From CAUUCX01 sp041844835 (GTDB lineage: Bacteria > Bacillota > Clostridia > Peptostreptococcales > Anaerovoracaceae), in assembly GCA_041844835.1 (NCBI GenBank), contig JBGZBU010000003.1, forward strand, positions 1 through 64,000: a DNA stretch of 64,000 nt. The letters run 5' to 3'. Under the pieces are notes generated by a model. That model saw only the letters and a list, made by a program, of their open reading frames with translations, did no database searches and was not told the DNA's origin. This document shows, one piece after another, positions 33,971 through 42,760 of the stretch. The translations under genes and the position numbers were made by a program. Each line of letters opens with the position of its first letter. Position 1 is the stretch's first letter.

Positions 33971-34024
33971 TGTAACCGGTTACACCACTTGTGCTAATTT
34001 TAACATAAATTTAACAAAATGCAA
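33971..34024 (-). promoter_or_regulatory. preT-preA promoter with LacI/CcpA-type palindromic operator
   Basis: TTGCAT (-35, 34019-34024) and TAAAAT (-10, 33997-34002) are 16 bases apart on the minus strand. The perfect palindrome TGTAACCGGTTACA (33971-33984) sits just after the expected transcription start. It fits the LacI-family pattern and also the CcpA cre consensus TGWNANCGNTNWCA, so either the LacI-type regulator at 35231 or catabolite control could act here. Confidence 0.75.
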
Positions 34025-34127
34025 GTTTTTTATCAGAAAAACGAAAGAGCATGCAATAGCAATATTGTTGATTTTTCAATGTATTCAGGGATTGTGCTAA
34101 AAAAAGAACAATCGACTTTTTTAAAAT

Positions 34128-35234
34128 TTACCAGCTCAAATACAGTTTGTCGATCGGGCATATAAAATTACACAATCCGCATCCCGTGCAGCGATCCCTG
34201 TCTACGATCACGCTGCCGCCGTCCCGCACGATCGCTCCATATATACAAGCCTCCATACACAGCCTGCATCCATCCTCGCATGCAACGACTTTTGCAGCTG
34301 AAAACAGCGGCTCGGCAATCATATCATCCAGCGCTTTCATCTTACATAGCGCCGCCCCGCGCACGGCTCCAAGATTTTGAATTTCGTGTTTTTTCATATA
34401 TTGACCAAGGTCTTCTATTATTTCCGACACCAATCCTCTGCCGTGCAGCATTATTGACGATCCGATCTGTACGGCGGATGCTCCAAGCATTATATATTCC
34501 AAAACGTGTTTCGCATTTTCTATTCCGCCCACTCCGCATATCGGCAAGTTGATCGACTGCGCAAGAGCTGCAACGGATGCAAGCCCGAGAGGCCTTATAG
34601 GCGCTCCCGAATATCCCCCGTAGGCGGGCAGCAGCGGTCTTTTTTCCTCGATATCCACGCCCAGTATACATCTGACGGTATTTATCGCACTTACCGCGGA
34701 CGCATCCGCTTCCTCGGCGGCCTTTGCAACTCTTATCATATTTGTGACGTTTTGCGACAGCTTGACCATTACCGGGATTTTCACGGAGCTCACCACGGCG
34801 GAAGTCATTTCTTTAATAATGCTTGCATCGGACGCCATGACTTCCAAAGATTCACCCATGGGATTCGATATTGAAATTTCTATTGCATCCGCGCCGAATT
34901 TCTCCATCTTCTCCGCAATATATACAAGCTCCGACGGAGTATGCGCGGATATGCTGGCAATCACGATGCCGTCATCCTGCTTTGCCGTGTCGAGCTCTCT
35001 TTCCCAGCCCTCGATCTGTATATCGCTGTACATTCTGATGTTTTGAAATCCGGTGCCGTCATACGCGATTCTGGGCCGGACATCAACAAAAGCATCGGTC
35101 ACTATGGTTTCCGTAATGACAGCGCCCGCACCGGAGTCAAGATTCATTTTCAGACTTCTCCCGTCCCGGTTCCATGGTCCCGCCGCAACTATCAGCGGAT
35201 TTTTCATTTTCATCCCCAGAAATTCCGTCATCAT
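34128..35234 (-). CDS. PreA/dihydroorotate dehydrogenase-like Fe-S flavoprotein
   Basis: A 368-residue paralogue of PreA: FMN barrel (MTEFLGMKMKNPLIVAAG, ISISNPMG, PVMVKLSQNV, GVGGIENAKHVLEYIMLG) and a C-terminal pair of cysteine clusters (CEDGCRLCMEAC and CTGCGLCNFICP). Sequence motifs place it in the dihydroorotate/dihydropyrimidine dehydrogenase superfamily, but the substrate is not evident. Its ATG overlaps the lacI stop and AGGAG lies in the end of lacI. It may act with an electron partner such as PreT or serve a different cyclic amide. Confidence 0.85.
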   Translation of the reverse strand: MMTEFLGMKMKNPLIVAAGPWNRDGRSLKMNLDSGAGAVITETIVTDAFVDVRPRIAYDGTGFQNIRMYSDIQIEGWERELDTAKQDDGIVIASISAHTPSELVYIAEKMEKFGADAIEISISNPMGESLEVMASDASIIKEMTSAVVSSVKIPVMVKLSQNVTNMIRVAKAAEEADASAVSAINTVRCILGVDIEEKRPLLPAYGGYSGAPIRPLGLASVAALAQSINLPICGVGGIENAKHVLEYIMLGASAVQIGSSIMLHGRGLVSEIIEDLGQYMKKHEIQNLGAVRGAALCKMKALDDMIAEPLFSAAKVVACEDGCRLCMEACIYGAIVRDGGSVIVDRDRCTGCGLCNFICPIDKLYLSW

Positions 35235-36253
35235 TTGAACATTTCTCCTATCTTTTCTTTATGACCTGACGATTTTCTTATCTTTAACTTTGACTGCAGG
35301 AAAATGGTTTGCGGATCGCGATCCTCATTGTCCGCTATTATATCAAACAATAATCGCGCTCCCACCACGCCGAGTTTGTGCATCGACATATCCATGGTAG
35401 TGAGCGGAGGATCGACCACTCCCGCCATTTGTACATTATCGAAACCCACAAGCGCCATCTCGTCCGGAATAGCAATTCCGCTGTCTCTCATCCCGTCAAT
35501 TACGCCGAATGCGAGCGCATCCCTCGTCGCAAACGCCGCGTCAGGTCGATTTTTTGTGTTGAGAATCTTTTTTGCCGCAAGGTATCCTCCGTATATGCTT
35601 TCTTCTTCCCTGTAGATATAATCGTCGACGAAATCTATGCCGGCCTCACTCAGAGCTCTTTTATAACCTTCCAGTTTCCACTCGTTGCTCAGTGTCGCGA
35701 GCTTCCCCTGAATAAACGCGATTTTTCTGTATCCGTTGTCTATGAGATGTTTTGTTGCGACATATGCGGCTTCTTTCGTATCAACGCTTACACAAGGCAG
35801 ACCGAAAGCTTCTTTGTTGCTTCCGATCAGCACTATCGGAAGATTTTCTTCAGCGATGTTCAGAAAGTCCTCTTTATCGAGCAGTGTGGAAATCATAATC
35901 ACACCGTCCACTTTCCTTTTTATGAGATTATCAAGATATCTGCGCTCTTTTTCAGCATCAAATTCCGCGTTGCACATCAAAACCATGCAATCTTTCTGAT
36001 GCGCTACATCCTCTACGCCTTTTGCGATATACATATAACTTTCGCTTAAAACATCGGGAATGATCACGGCAATGGTATCCGTACGGTTAAGATTCAAGCC
36101 GCGCGCAAACCAATTAGGCGTGTATCCCGCCTCTTTAATTACAGCTTCAATCTTCGCTTTTGTCCTCGGCGCCACGCTTTCAGGATGATTAAGCACCCTG
36201 GAGACGGTTGCCACCGACACTCCTGCCAGCTTTGCTATCTCTCTTATGTTCAT
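35231..36253 (-). CDS. LacI-family transcriptional regulator
   Basis: A 340-residue repressor. The N-terminal helix-turn-helix and hinge helix are classical (MNIREIAKLAGVSVATVSRV, then ARGLNLNRTDTIAVIIPD), followed by a periplasmic-binding-protein-like effector domain (FATRDALAFGVIDGM, VGFDNVQMAGVVDPPLTT). It is cotranscribed with the PreA-like gene and lies upstream of the preT operon, whose promoter carries a LacI-type palindrome; a related sequence overlaps its own start codon. Inferred role: control of the pyrimidine-degradation cluster. The effector is unknown and a global CcpA-like role is not excluded. Ribosome binding site is weak. Confidence 0.9.
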   Translation of the reverse strand: MNIREIAKLAGVSVATVSRVLNHPESVAPRTKAKIEAVIKEAGYTPNWFARGLNLNRTDTIAVIIPDVLSESYMYIAKGVEDVAHQKDCMVLMCNAEFDAEKERRYLDNLIKRKVDGVIMISTLLDKEDFLNIAEENLPIVLIGSNKEAFGLPCVSVDTKEAAYVATKHLIDNGYRKIAFIQGKLATLSNEWKLEGYKRALSEAGIDFVDDYIYREEESIYGGYLAAKKILNTKNRPDAAFATRDALAFGVIDGMRDSGIAIPDEMALVGFDNVQMAGVVDPPLTTMDMSMHKLGVVGARLLFDIIADNEDRDPQTIFLQSKLKIRKSSGHKEKIGEMFK

Positions 36254-36264
36254 AACCGCTTACA
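36251..36264 (-). promoter_or_regulatory. Possible autoregulatory operator at the LacI regulator start
   Basis: On the minus strand TGTAAGCGGTTATG matches the preT operator (TGTAACCGGTTACA) at 11 of 14 positions and overlaps the ATG of the LacI gene. A weak candidate for autoregulation. Confidence 0.4.
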
Positions 36265-36334
36265 TTATTTCCGAATCGATACCCGAATCTCCTATTTGCA
36301 AATTAATAAATGTCTCTCTACGATTATATAACAA

Positions 36335-36357
36335 AAAGGTGCCGCCGGGCACCCTTT
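36335..36357 (-). terminator. Terminator after the thioredoxin reductase-like gene
   Basis: GGTGCC (36338-36343) and GGCACC (36348-36353) form a stem with flanking A/T pairing and a TTTTT run on the minus strand, directly after the stop at 36367. Confidence 0.75.
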
Positions 36358-36366
36358 AAAACAAGT

Positions 36367-37290
36367 TTACGCTTCAAGCAGAAGATACTGCGCAGCCCTG
36401 AATCCGCCCATAGCTCCGTCCGCCGCCGCCGTTACTATCTGACGCAATTCCTTCGTCCTCGTATCTCCGCACGCAAACACGCCCGGCAGACTTGTATTGC
36501 AGCTTTCATCGGCAACTATGTAGCCCGGCGGTACGGTATCCAGCTGATCTGCAAACACCTCGTTGTCCGGAGCATATCCTATTGCAACAAAAATGCCGTC
36601 CTTCTTATAAGTTTTTTCTTCCGAAATATCACTATGCATTACCCGAATCTCTTCGACCTTATCCGTCCCGATTATTTCTTTTACCTCCGCGTTGAAAAGC
36701 ACATCAATTTTCGGATTGTTCATTACGCGATCAATCAGCACCCGTTCACCTCTAAAAGATTCTCCTCGATGCAGCATGGTTACTCTGCTGCATGAATTTG
36801 CAAGGAACAAAGCTTCTTCAAGAGCGGAATTCCCGCCGCCCACGATAAAAATCTCTTTATCCTTAAAGAATACGCCGTCACATGTGGCACAGTATGAAAC
36901 GCCCCTGCCCGTAAACTTTTCCTCACCCGGAACATTAAGATTTCTCCGCGTCACTCCGTTTGCAATTATTACCGTCTTGCCAAAATATTCGCCGCGATCC
37001 GTTATGACGGTTTTTTCCCTGCCTGACAGTTTCACCTCAATCACATTTTCCAAGAGTATCTCGGCATTTAACGCATCCGCATGCTCATACAACTTCATGG
37101 CAAACTCAGGGCCGCTTATATTCATGATTGTAGGATAATTTGCTATTTCGGATGTGTTTACAGTTTTGCCGCCCCAGACCTCTTTGTCAAACACAAGGAC
37201 GCTTAAGCCCGCCCTTCTTGCATATATCGCCGCGCTCAAGCCCGCAGGTCCCGCTCCTATTATGATTGAATCATATATCTTTTTATCCAT
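36367..37290 (-). CDS. Thioredoxin reductase-like FAD/NAD(P) oxidoreductase
   Basis: A 307-residue flavoprotein: FAD motif IIGAGPAGLSAAIYARRAG, redox-active cysteines in SYCATCDG, NAD(P) motif IVGGGNSALEEALFLA and C-terminal VFACGDTRTKELRQIVTAAADG. These match TrxB. The start at 37290 has GAGGAAC upstream. No thioredoxin gene is adjacent; it lies 42 bases after glyA, so cotranscription is likely. Could also serve a glutaredoxin-like or ferredoxin-linked partner, as several TrxB-like proteins in Clostridia do. Confidence 0.9.
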   Translation of the reverse strand: MDKKIYDSIIIGAGPAGLSAAIYARRAGLSVLVFDKEVWGGKTVNTSEIANYPTIMNISGPEFAMKLYEHADALNAEILLENVIEVKLSGREKTVITDRGEYFGKTVIIANGVTRRNLNVPGEEKFTGRGVSYCATCDGVFFKDKEIFIVGGGNSALEEALFLANSCSRVTMLHRGESFRGERVLIDRVMNNPKIDVLFNAEVKEIIGTDKVEEIRVMHSDISEEKTYKKDGIFVAIGYAPDNEVFADQLDTVPPGYIVADESCNTSLPGVFACGDTRTKELRQIVTAAADGAMGGFRAAQYLLLEA

Positions 37291-37332
37291 ATAGTTCCTC
37301 GCTTTCAACACTTGTTCAGGTTTATGCGATAT

Positions 37333-38577
37333 TTATACCCCGTCGTAAGCCGGATAACACGCGCACATATCAGCCACAGCTTTTCTGATTTTATCTTTGC
37401 CTCCTTCAAAATCCCTGGCGGCCATCCCGAGCAGACTCGCTATTTCTCTCATCTCCGCCGCTTTGAATCCCCTTGTCGTCACAGCCGGCGTACCCACTCT
37501 GATACCGCTCGTTACGAAAGGACTTTTTGTATCGTATGGAATTGTATTTTTGTTCACGGTGATATTTACTTCATCAAGCATGCGTTCAAAATCCTTGCCC
37601 GTAATATCGAATCCGCTCAAATCAGCGGATAAAACATGAGTATCCGTCCCGCCCGCAACTATTCTGAAACCTTCGTTTGCCAGAGCGGACGCAAGCGTCT
37701 TCGCATTTTCAACAACCCGCATCTGATATTCTTTGAAATCCGGCTTGAGCGCCTCACCGAAAGCGACCGCTTTTCCGGCAATTACATGCATGAGCGGCCC
37801 GCCTTGAATCCCCGGGAATATCGCTTTGTCAATCTTTGCTGCAAAATCCGATTTGCACAGGATAAGACCGCCGCGTGGACCTCTTAGCGTTTTATGAGTC
37901 GTGGATGTAACAACATCCGCAAACGGAACGGGGTTCATATGCAAACCCGTCGCAACGAGTCCCGCGATATGAGCCATATCGACCATAAGATATGCCCCTG
38001 TTTTATCCGCAACTTCCCTGAACCTCGCAAAATCTATTTCCCTTGAGTATGCACTGGCACCGGCGACTATAAGTTTCGGTTTCACTTTCAGCGCTATATT
38101 TTCCATCTCGTCGTAATCGATGAGCTCCGTGTCCTTATTCACTCTGTAAGGAACAAAATTAAAATATGTTCCTGAAATATTTATAGGCAGACCGTGTGTT
38201 AGATGCCCGCCATGATCGAGCTGCAGCCCCATGACCGTATCTCCGTAATTCAGCAGGGCGAAATACACCGCCATGTTTGCGATTGCACCGCTGTGCGGCT
38301 GTACATTTGCGTGTTCCGCTCCAAACAATTCCTTTGCCCGATCTATCGCTATCCGTTCGACGTCATCCACGTATTCACAACCGCCGTAATACCTTTTCCC
38401 GGGATATCCCTCCGCATACTTGTTTGTAAGAACACTCCCCACGGCATATAAAACGGAATCCGAAACCACGTTTTCCGATGCGATAAGCTCGATATTGTTT
38501 TTCTGCCTCATGCGTTCCCTGTCACATGCTTCATAGACTTCCCTGTCCGTATCTCTTAAGCGATCCATGTACGTCAT
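37333..38577 (-). CDS. glyA: Serine hydroxymethyltransferase
   Basis: This PLP enzyme converts serine and tetrahydrofolate to glycine and methylene-THF. The 414-residue protein shows ELIASENVVS, the substrate/cofactor segment ANVQPHSGAIANMAVY, the histidine-rich GLQLDHGGHLTHG and the PLP lysine in VVTSTTHKTLRGPRGGLI. The start at 38577 has GGTGG about 9 bases upstream; a longer frame to 38709 has no ribosome binding site. It is probably the first gene of a short operon with the thioredoxin reductase-like gene. Confidence 0.96.
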   Translation of the reverse strand: MTYMDRLRDTDREVYEACDRERMRQKNNIELIASENVVSDSVLYAVGSVLTNKYAEGYPGKRYYGGCEYVDDVERIAIDRAKELFGAEHANVQPHSGAIANMAVYFALLNYGDTVMGLQLDHGGHLTHGLPINISGTYFNFVPYRVNKDTELIDYDEMENIALKVKPKLIVAGASAYSREIDFARFREVADKTGAYLMVDMAHIAGLVATGLHMNPVPFADVVTSTTHKTLRGPRGGLILCKSDFAAKIDKAIFPGIQGGPLMHVIAGKAVAFGEALKPDFKEYQMRVVENAKTLASALANEGFRIVAGGTDTHVLSADLSGFDITGKDFERMLDEVNITVNKNTIPYDTKSPFVTSGIRVGTPAVTTRGFKAAEMREIASLLGMAARDFEGGKDKIRKAVADMCACYPAYDGV

Positions 38578-38735
38578 TATTAAAAACCACCTTTCTGCGA
38601 CGGATTCATTGAAATCATCCCGAAAAATCCGCGCAAACACAAAAAATACATCCGATAAAATAATGATATCATATAAAACCATGCTTGAATAGTGATATGG
38701 CAAACTCAAATTTTCGAGAATTTTATTGAAGTATG

Positions 38736-38744
38736 TGGTATAAT
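38736..38744 (+). promoter_or_regulatory. Extended -10 promoter of the small lipoprotein gene
   Basis: TGGTATAAT is a perfect extended -10 element (TATAAT at 38739-38744), about 62 bases before the ATG at 38807. No good -35 is visible, as is common for extended -10 promoters. Confidence 0.65.
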
Positions 38745-38806
38745 TTATGAGAACAATTTATGTTTTACAAATACAATTTAAAATAGAACATTTTACGGAG
38801 GTATTT

Positions 38807-39214
38807 ATGAAAAAGAAGTTAATTGCTGTAGGGCTTATCGCTGTACTGGCGCTTTCAATGCTTGCGGGCTGCGGAGAAAAAACGGATCCTATTGTGGGGA
38901 AATGGATTTTAAAGGAAGCTCAGTTGGGAGAAATGAAGTTGCCTGCGGATTCAATCGGAATGGAATTTTACGTTGAATTCACAAAAGACGGGAAGTTCAC
39001 TATGGCTGATGAAACAGAAGGCGATCAGGTCGGAGATGATGCTACGGCAAAAACTGTCGGTGAGTGGAAAGCTGAAAAAAAAGCCGGCAAATATAAGCTC
39101 ACTGCGGAGGATGACGAGCCTGTGAAGGTAAGCATCAATAAAGACGGTCAACTAATAATGGAAGAGGAAGGCGTGAAGATGGTCTTTGAAAAGAAAGAAT
39201 CCAAGAAAAAATAG
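38807..39214 (+). CDS. Small lipoprotein, lipocalin-like/DUF5640-like fold
   Basis: A 135-residue lipoprotein starting at 38807, with GGAGG 5 bases upstream. Signal: IAVGLIAVLALSMLAGC, lipobox LAGC. The mature part begins DPIVGKWILKEAQLG and alternates strand and turn (YVEFTKDGKFTMADE, VGEWKAEKKAGKYKL, VKVSINKDGQLIMEE, VKMVFEKK), typical of small lipocalin-like lipoproteins common in Clostridia. No ligand or role can be given. Monocistronic, with its own promoter and terminator. Confidence 0.85.
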   Translation: MKKKLIAVGLIAVLALSMLAGCGEKTDPIVGKWILKEAQLGEMKLPADSIGMEFYVEFTKDGKFTMADETEGDQVGDDATAKTVGEWKAEKKAGKYKLTAEDDEPVKVSINKDGQLIMEEEGVKMVFEKKESKKK

Positions 39215-39263
39215 AGTTGTACGACAAAAAAAATAAACCGCTTCGAGATAATCGGCAGCAAAT

Positions 39264-39297
39264 AAAAAAAAGTCGCTTTTTGCAAGCGGCTTTTTTT
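39264..39297 (+). terminator. Terminator after the small lipoprotein gene
   Basis: A-rich arm with GTCGCTT (to 39278) pairs with AAGCGGC plus a run of Ts (39284-39297). It lies five bases from the tRNA-Gly 3' end on the opposite strand and may serve both. Confidence 0.8.
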
Positions 39298-39301
39298 ATG
39301 G

Positions 39302-39373
39302 AGCGGTATACCGGATTCGAACCGGCAATCCTCTGCTTGGGAAGCAGATACCTTACCGTTAGGCCAATACCGC
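39302..39373 (-). tRNA. tRNA-Gly (anticodon CCC)
   Basis: Minus-strand cloverleaf of 72 bases: acceptor stem GCGGTAT/ATACCGC, D arm GCCT...AGGT, anticodon stem TCTGC/GCAGA with loop TTCCCAA (anticodon CCC), T arm GCCGG TTCGAAT CCGGT, discriminator T, CCA not encoded. It reads the GGG codon. It lies 71 bases downstream of the aminotransferase gene on the same strand. Confidence 0.95.
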
Positions 39374-39444
39374 ATAGACAATGTTCAATACAAGACTAAT
39401 TTTAGCATGATTTGACACATCTGTCTATAAATTTACACGGCAAA

Positions 39445-40680
39445 CTATTTCATCGCATTTGCTATTGCCGCCGGCAGCATGCGGCATTTTTCCTTCGATA
39501 TCGACGCAACGGAGACACGCAGCCCCTGCCGCACAGGCACTAGGAATATTCCGTCTTTCATCAGTTTTTGACATACATTTTCCGAATCATCCGCGTAAAC
39601 TGATGCAAAAAATCCGCTGTCAAACGGTACAATAGGCACTCCCGCCTCTATTGCGGCATTTTCAAATGCTTTCCCTCGCTCGCTCAACATCTTCCTGTAA
39701 AACACACGTTCCTCATCCACTTTTTTAAGTAACGCCTCATCCGAATAAATTTTGGCAAGCATTTCCTGCGGTGCTCTTGGAGCATTTGACCATGAGGCTC
39801 GTGATGAAAATTCGCATACGCGTTTAAATTCATCCAAAACGGATTGTCTGCCGGAAATCGCTATCATTGCTCCGCTTCGCAACCCGTACAATGTAAAGGT
39901 TTTAGACAGGCTGTAGGCAACTATAACAAGCAAATTGTCAGGCAGATTATCGAAATATTTAAAGAATTCCCTTTGTTCATCTCCCTCACCGGCGAAATCT
40001 ATGTATGCTATATCGCACAATAATGTTATCTTCTTGCCCGCATTCGCATACTTACGACAAGTGCACATGATGAAATCCCAGTCATCCATTGTAAATGAAT
40101 ATCCGGTTGGATTATGCGCCGGAGTGTTCAAAATGAGCACTATACCGTCTTGAAGGGCAAGAATTTCATTCATTTTTTCTTCAAATGAACCGCCGTTAAA
40201 GCCTCCGCGTTCGTCGAAAAGAGCGAAAACCGCAACTTTTCTTCCGATTTCTCCGGCAATTGTGTTATACGGCGACCAATGCCAGTCGGTGGTCAAAACG
40301 GTATCGCCCGCCTCGCTGTAATTTGCAATTGTGTTTCTGATTGCACCCGCCCCGCCCGGGGTTGCTACGGCAGCTGTCGGATATGCGGGGGTATAGTTTC
40401 TGAACGCGGCTTTTCTTACCGCTTTCAGAAAATCGGTCGTACCGCCTATCGGAGCATATCCCGCAAAATCCGCGGGCTCCATGCTTCTGAGCACCTCCAC
40501 TACGGACGAAAGCACCACCAATTCCCCGTCGTCGTTCAGAAGAGAACCTATGGTTGCAAGCGTCACATTGTCTCGCCCTCTCTCTGCAATCATCTTTCTT
40601 GCGGCATCCGTAATGCCGAAAATTTTATCCTCGGCGGGGATATTCCTGCCGTTTCTCCTTGCAAATACATATTCCGTCAC
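39445..40680 (-). CDS. Class I/II PLP-dependent aminotransferase
   Basis: A 411-residue aminotransferase. Conserved features: NTPAHNPTGYS with the substrate/PLP asparagine, the aspartate in LLCDIAYIDF, the PLP lysine in YSLSKTFTLYGLRSG and the C-terminal arginine in QGLRVSVASIS. Motifs suggest an aspartate/aromatic aminotransferase, but specificity cannot be read. The ATG overlaps the trmB stop by four bases. It is the last gene of the ECF-queT-trmB run. Confidence 0.88.
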   Translation of the reverse strand: MTEYVFARRNGRNIPAEDKIFGITDAARKMIAERGRDNVTLATIGSLLNDDGELVVLSSVVEVLRSMEPADFAGYAPIGGTTDFLKAVRKAAFRNYTPAYPTAAVATPGGAGAIRNTIANYSEAGDTVLTTDWHWSPYNTIAGEIGRKVAVFALFDERGGFNGGSFEEKMNEILALQDGIVLILNTPAHNPTGYSFTMDDWDFIMCTCRKYANAGKKITLLCDIAYIDFAGEGDEQREFFKYFDNLPDNLLVIVAYSLSKTFTLYGLRSGAMIAISGRQSVLDEFKRVCEFSSRASWSNAPRAPQEMLAKIYSDEALLKKVDEERVFYRKMLSERGKAFENAAIEAGVPIVPFDSGFFASVYADDSENVCQKLMKDGIFLVPVRQGLRVSVASISKEKCRMLPAAIANAMK

Positions 40681-41399
40681 AACACCATCTCCTTTACTTT
40701 CTCCAATCTGACTAAATTGATCGGCTTGTTAAACCGCTTGAATTTTGCTTCATATTCTGTAAGTGAACGTCCGAAGGCATGTACCGAGTTATGCAAATCG
40801 CGTTCAATTATGACAATTTCATAGCCCAGAAAATTTTTCAGCGCTTGCATCCCATCTATGCTGTATTCAAAAAATTGCACATCATCCGTTTTAAATTCCA
40901 AAAATCCGCCTATCGGCAATATCTGCATATATTGTTTTAAAAATTTCGGATTTGTGAGACGCCTTTTTTCATGACGCGCTTTTGGCCACGGATCGCTGAA
41001 ATTCAGATATATTCCCGCTAGCTCTCCCTGATCGAATATATCACACAAATCACGAATATAACTGTCTATAACGAGTATGTTCGACGGCGGCACGGGAATC
41101 TCTTTTTCAAGCACCGATTCAAGATCGCCGTCGTTTATGCCGCCATGTCCGTGTATTGTCTTCAGAAGATGATACACTACCTTGACCTGTCCTTCAATCG
41201 CAATAAAATTGCAGTCGGGATTCCGCTCAGCCATCTCCTTGATGAAACGCCCCTTTCCGCTGCCTATCTCCGCAAAAACGGGATTGAAGTTTCCGAATGC
41301 GTCGTTCCATTTTCCGCGAATATTTTTCACATCGGGGATTACTATATCCGAATACTTTTCGATCTTCTCAAATAGATTTTTAATCCTTCTCTGTCGCAC
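40677..41399 (-). CDS. trmB: tRNA (guanine-N7-)-methyltransferase
   Basis: TrmB makes m7G46 in the tRNA variable loop. The 240-residue protein has the SAM-binding AEIGSGKGRFI, the tRNA-binding NFSDPWPKARHEKRRL signature and the C-terminal FKTDDVQFFEYS and SLTEYEAKF blocks. The start is a GTG at 41399: AGAGG lies about 9 bases upstream, whereas an ATG-initiated frame from 41498 would overlap queT by 97 bases. Only 2 bases separate it from the queT stop. Confidence 0.93.
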   Translation of the reverse strand: MRQRRIKNLFEKIEKYSDIVIPDVKNIRGKWNDAFGNFNPVFAEIGSGKGRFIKEMAERNPDCNFIAIEGQVKVVYHLLKTIHGHGGINDGDLESVLEKEIPVPPSNILVIDSYIRDLCDIFDQGELAGIYLNFSDPWPKARHEKRRLTNPKFLKQYMQILPIGGFLEFKTDDVQFFEYSIDGMQALKNFLGYEIVIIERDLHNSVHAFGRSLTEYEAKFKRFNKPINLVRLEKVKEMVL

Positions 41400-41401
41400 A
41401 A

Positions 41402-41884
41402 TTAATTGCCTCTCCAATTCTTTTTCAATACTCTGTAAAGCGGATAACCGACAGCATAACATGCAATCGCCTCTCCCCCCGCAACTGCCAGCATGCAAAC
41501 GATAAGTGAAAACGGCACGGCATAAGCAAATTTAAGCATGAGCCCGACTATAATACCGTTTGCAATGATCGGCGGCAGAGGAATCAGAAGCGGTCTGTTT
41601 CGCAGCTTGTATGATCCCACTGCGGCGATCAGTGAAGCCAGACTTCCGCATATCAAGTCAATCATGCCGTACGGCCCGAACCAATTTGATATGATGCATC
41701 CGATAAAAAGTCCGGGGATTCCGGCGGGAGTAAGTGCGGGCAAGACCGTGAGCGCCTCCGAAATTCTCACCTGAACCGGTCCGTATGATATAGGCATCAA
41801 CGCTATCGTCAAAGCCGCATATATCCCCGCAATAAGCGCGGCCTGCACTACGTACGCAGCTGATTTATTTCTACTATTAAACAT
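41402..41884 (-). CDS. queT: QueT-family ECF transporter substrate-binding (S) component
   Basis: A 160-residue membrane protein of the QueT family, with about five helices (YVVQAALIAGIYAALTIALM, VQVRISEALTVLPALTP, GIPGLFIGCIISNWFGPYG, a LPPIIANGIIVGLMLKFAY segment). QueT S components take up queuosine precursors; here it directly follows the ecfT gene and precedes trmB, another tRNA modification gene. GGAGG precedes the ATG. No preQ1 riboswitch is visible in the 43-base gap upstream. Confidence 0.88.
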   Translation of the reverse strand: MFNSRNKSAAYVVQAALIAGIYAALTIALMPISYGPVQVRISEALTVLPALTPAGIPGLFIGCIISNWFGPYGMIDLICGSLASLIAAVGSYKLRNRPLLIPLPPIIANGIIVGLMLKFAYAVPFSLIVCMLAVAGGEAIACYAVGYPLYRVLKKNWRGN

Positions 41885-41927
41885 CCTTTCCTCCTCAAGG
41901 TCAATACAAAAAATTTCGCTATACCTT

Positions 41928-42731
41928 CTATGCTTTCATGGAGGTGAAATATAAAGCGAATATAAGCGCAAAGAATATGCCACATGCCGCATAATCCCTG
42001 AAACCGAATCTGAGCTCGTGATACCTGGTTCGATTTTCCCCTCCTCTGTAGCACCTCGCCTCCATCGCCATTGCCAAATCGAATGCAATCCTGAATGCAT
42101 TGATAAAAAGAGGCACCAGTATCGGCAGCATGCTCTTCGCACGCCGAAATATATTTCCCGTTTCAAAATCGGCTCCTCGCGCCTGCTGAGCTTTCATTAT
42201 TTTATCGGTCTCTTCAAGCAATGTGGGGATAAATCTGAGTGCAATGCTCATCATCATGGATATTTCATGCACCGGCACTTTGAAAAATTTGAGCGGCCGA
42301 AGCAGGGATTCTATTCCGTCGGTAAGCGATATCGGTTTTGTGGTAAAGGTCAAAACGGAAGATCCTATCATAAGCAGTATGAGCCTTATTGCCATAAAAA
42401 ACGCACGATAGAGTCCGTTATCCGTTATGCTGAGAAACTTCCACCGCCACAGCACGTCATCGCCCGGCAGCATAAAAATATTGAGCAAAAAAGTAAAACA
42501 AATTATAAAAAATATCGGTTTTAATCCCTTGAATATAAATTTCAACGGGACTCGTGAAACCAAAATTACGCAAAACAGGAAAGCCGCCGCAATCGCAAAT
42601 CCGATATAGTTTTTTATTAAAAACAGCAGCACAATATAAGCAAGCGTAAATACGAGCTTAATTCTTGCATCGAGCCTGTGTATTACAGAATCCGCCGGAT
42701 AATACTGTCCAAGTGTTATATCTCTTATCAT
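41928..42731 (-). CDS. ecfT: ECF transporter transmembrane component EcfT
   Basis: A 267-residue integral membrane coupling protein. It has membrane helices in the first 130 residues and the two coupling-helix motifs of EcfT: AQQARGADF and AMEARCYRGG (the XRX/ARG motifs that plug into the ATPases). It starts 29 bases after ecfA2. As the shared EcfAAT module, it would serve QueT and probably other S components elsewhere in the genome. Confidence 0.92.
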   Translation of the reverse strand: MIRDITLGQYYPADSVIHRLDARIKLVFTLAYIVLLFLIKNYIGFAIAAAFLFCVILVSRVPLKFIFKGLKPIFFIICFTFLLNIFMLPGDDVLWRWKFLSITDNGLYRAFFMAIRLILLMIGSSVLTFTTKPISLTDGIESLLRPLKFFKVPVHEISMMMSIALRFIPTLLEETDKIMKAQQARGADFETGNIFRRAKSMLPILVPLFINAFRIAFDLAMAMEARCYRGGENRTRYHELRFGFRDYAACGIFFALIFALYFTSMKA

Positions 42732-42760
42732 TATCTGAACTCAAAATCACTTACAAAATA

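Noticed and set aside
41885..42760. preQ1 riboswitch ahead of queT
   Set aside because: Only 43 bases separate queT from ecfT and no preQ1 aptamer pattern was seen; the operon seems to start further upstream.
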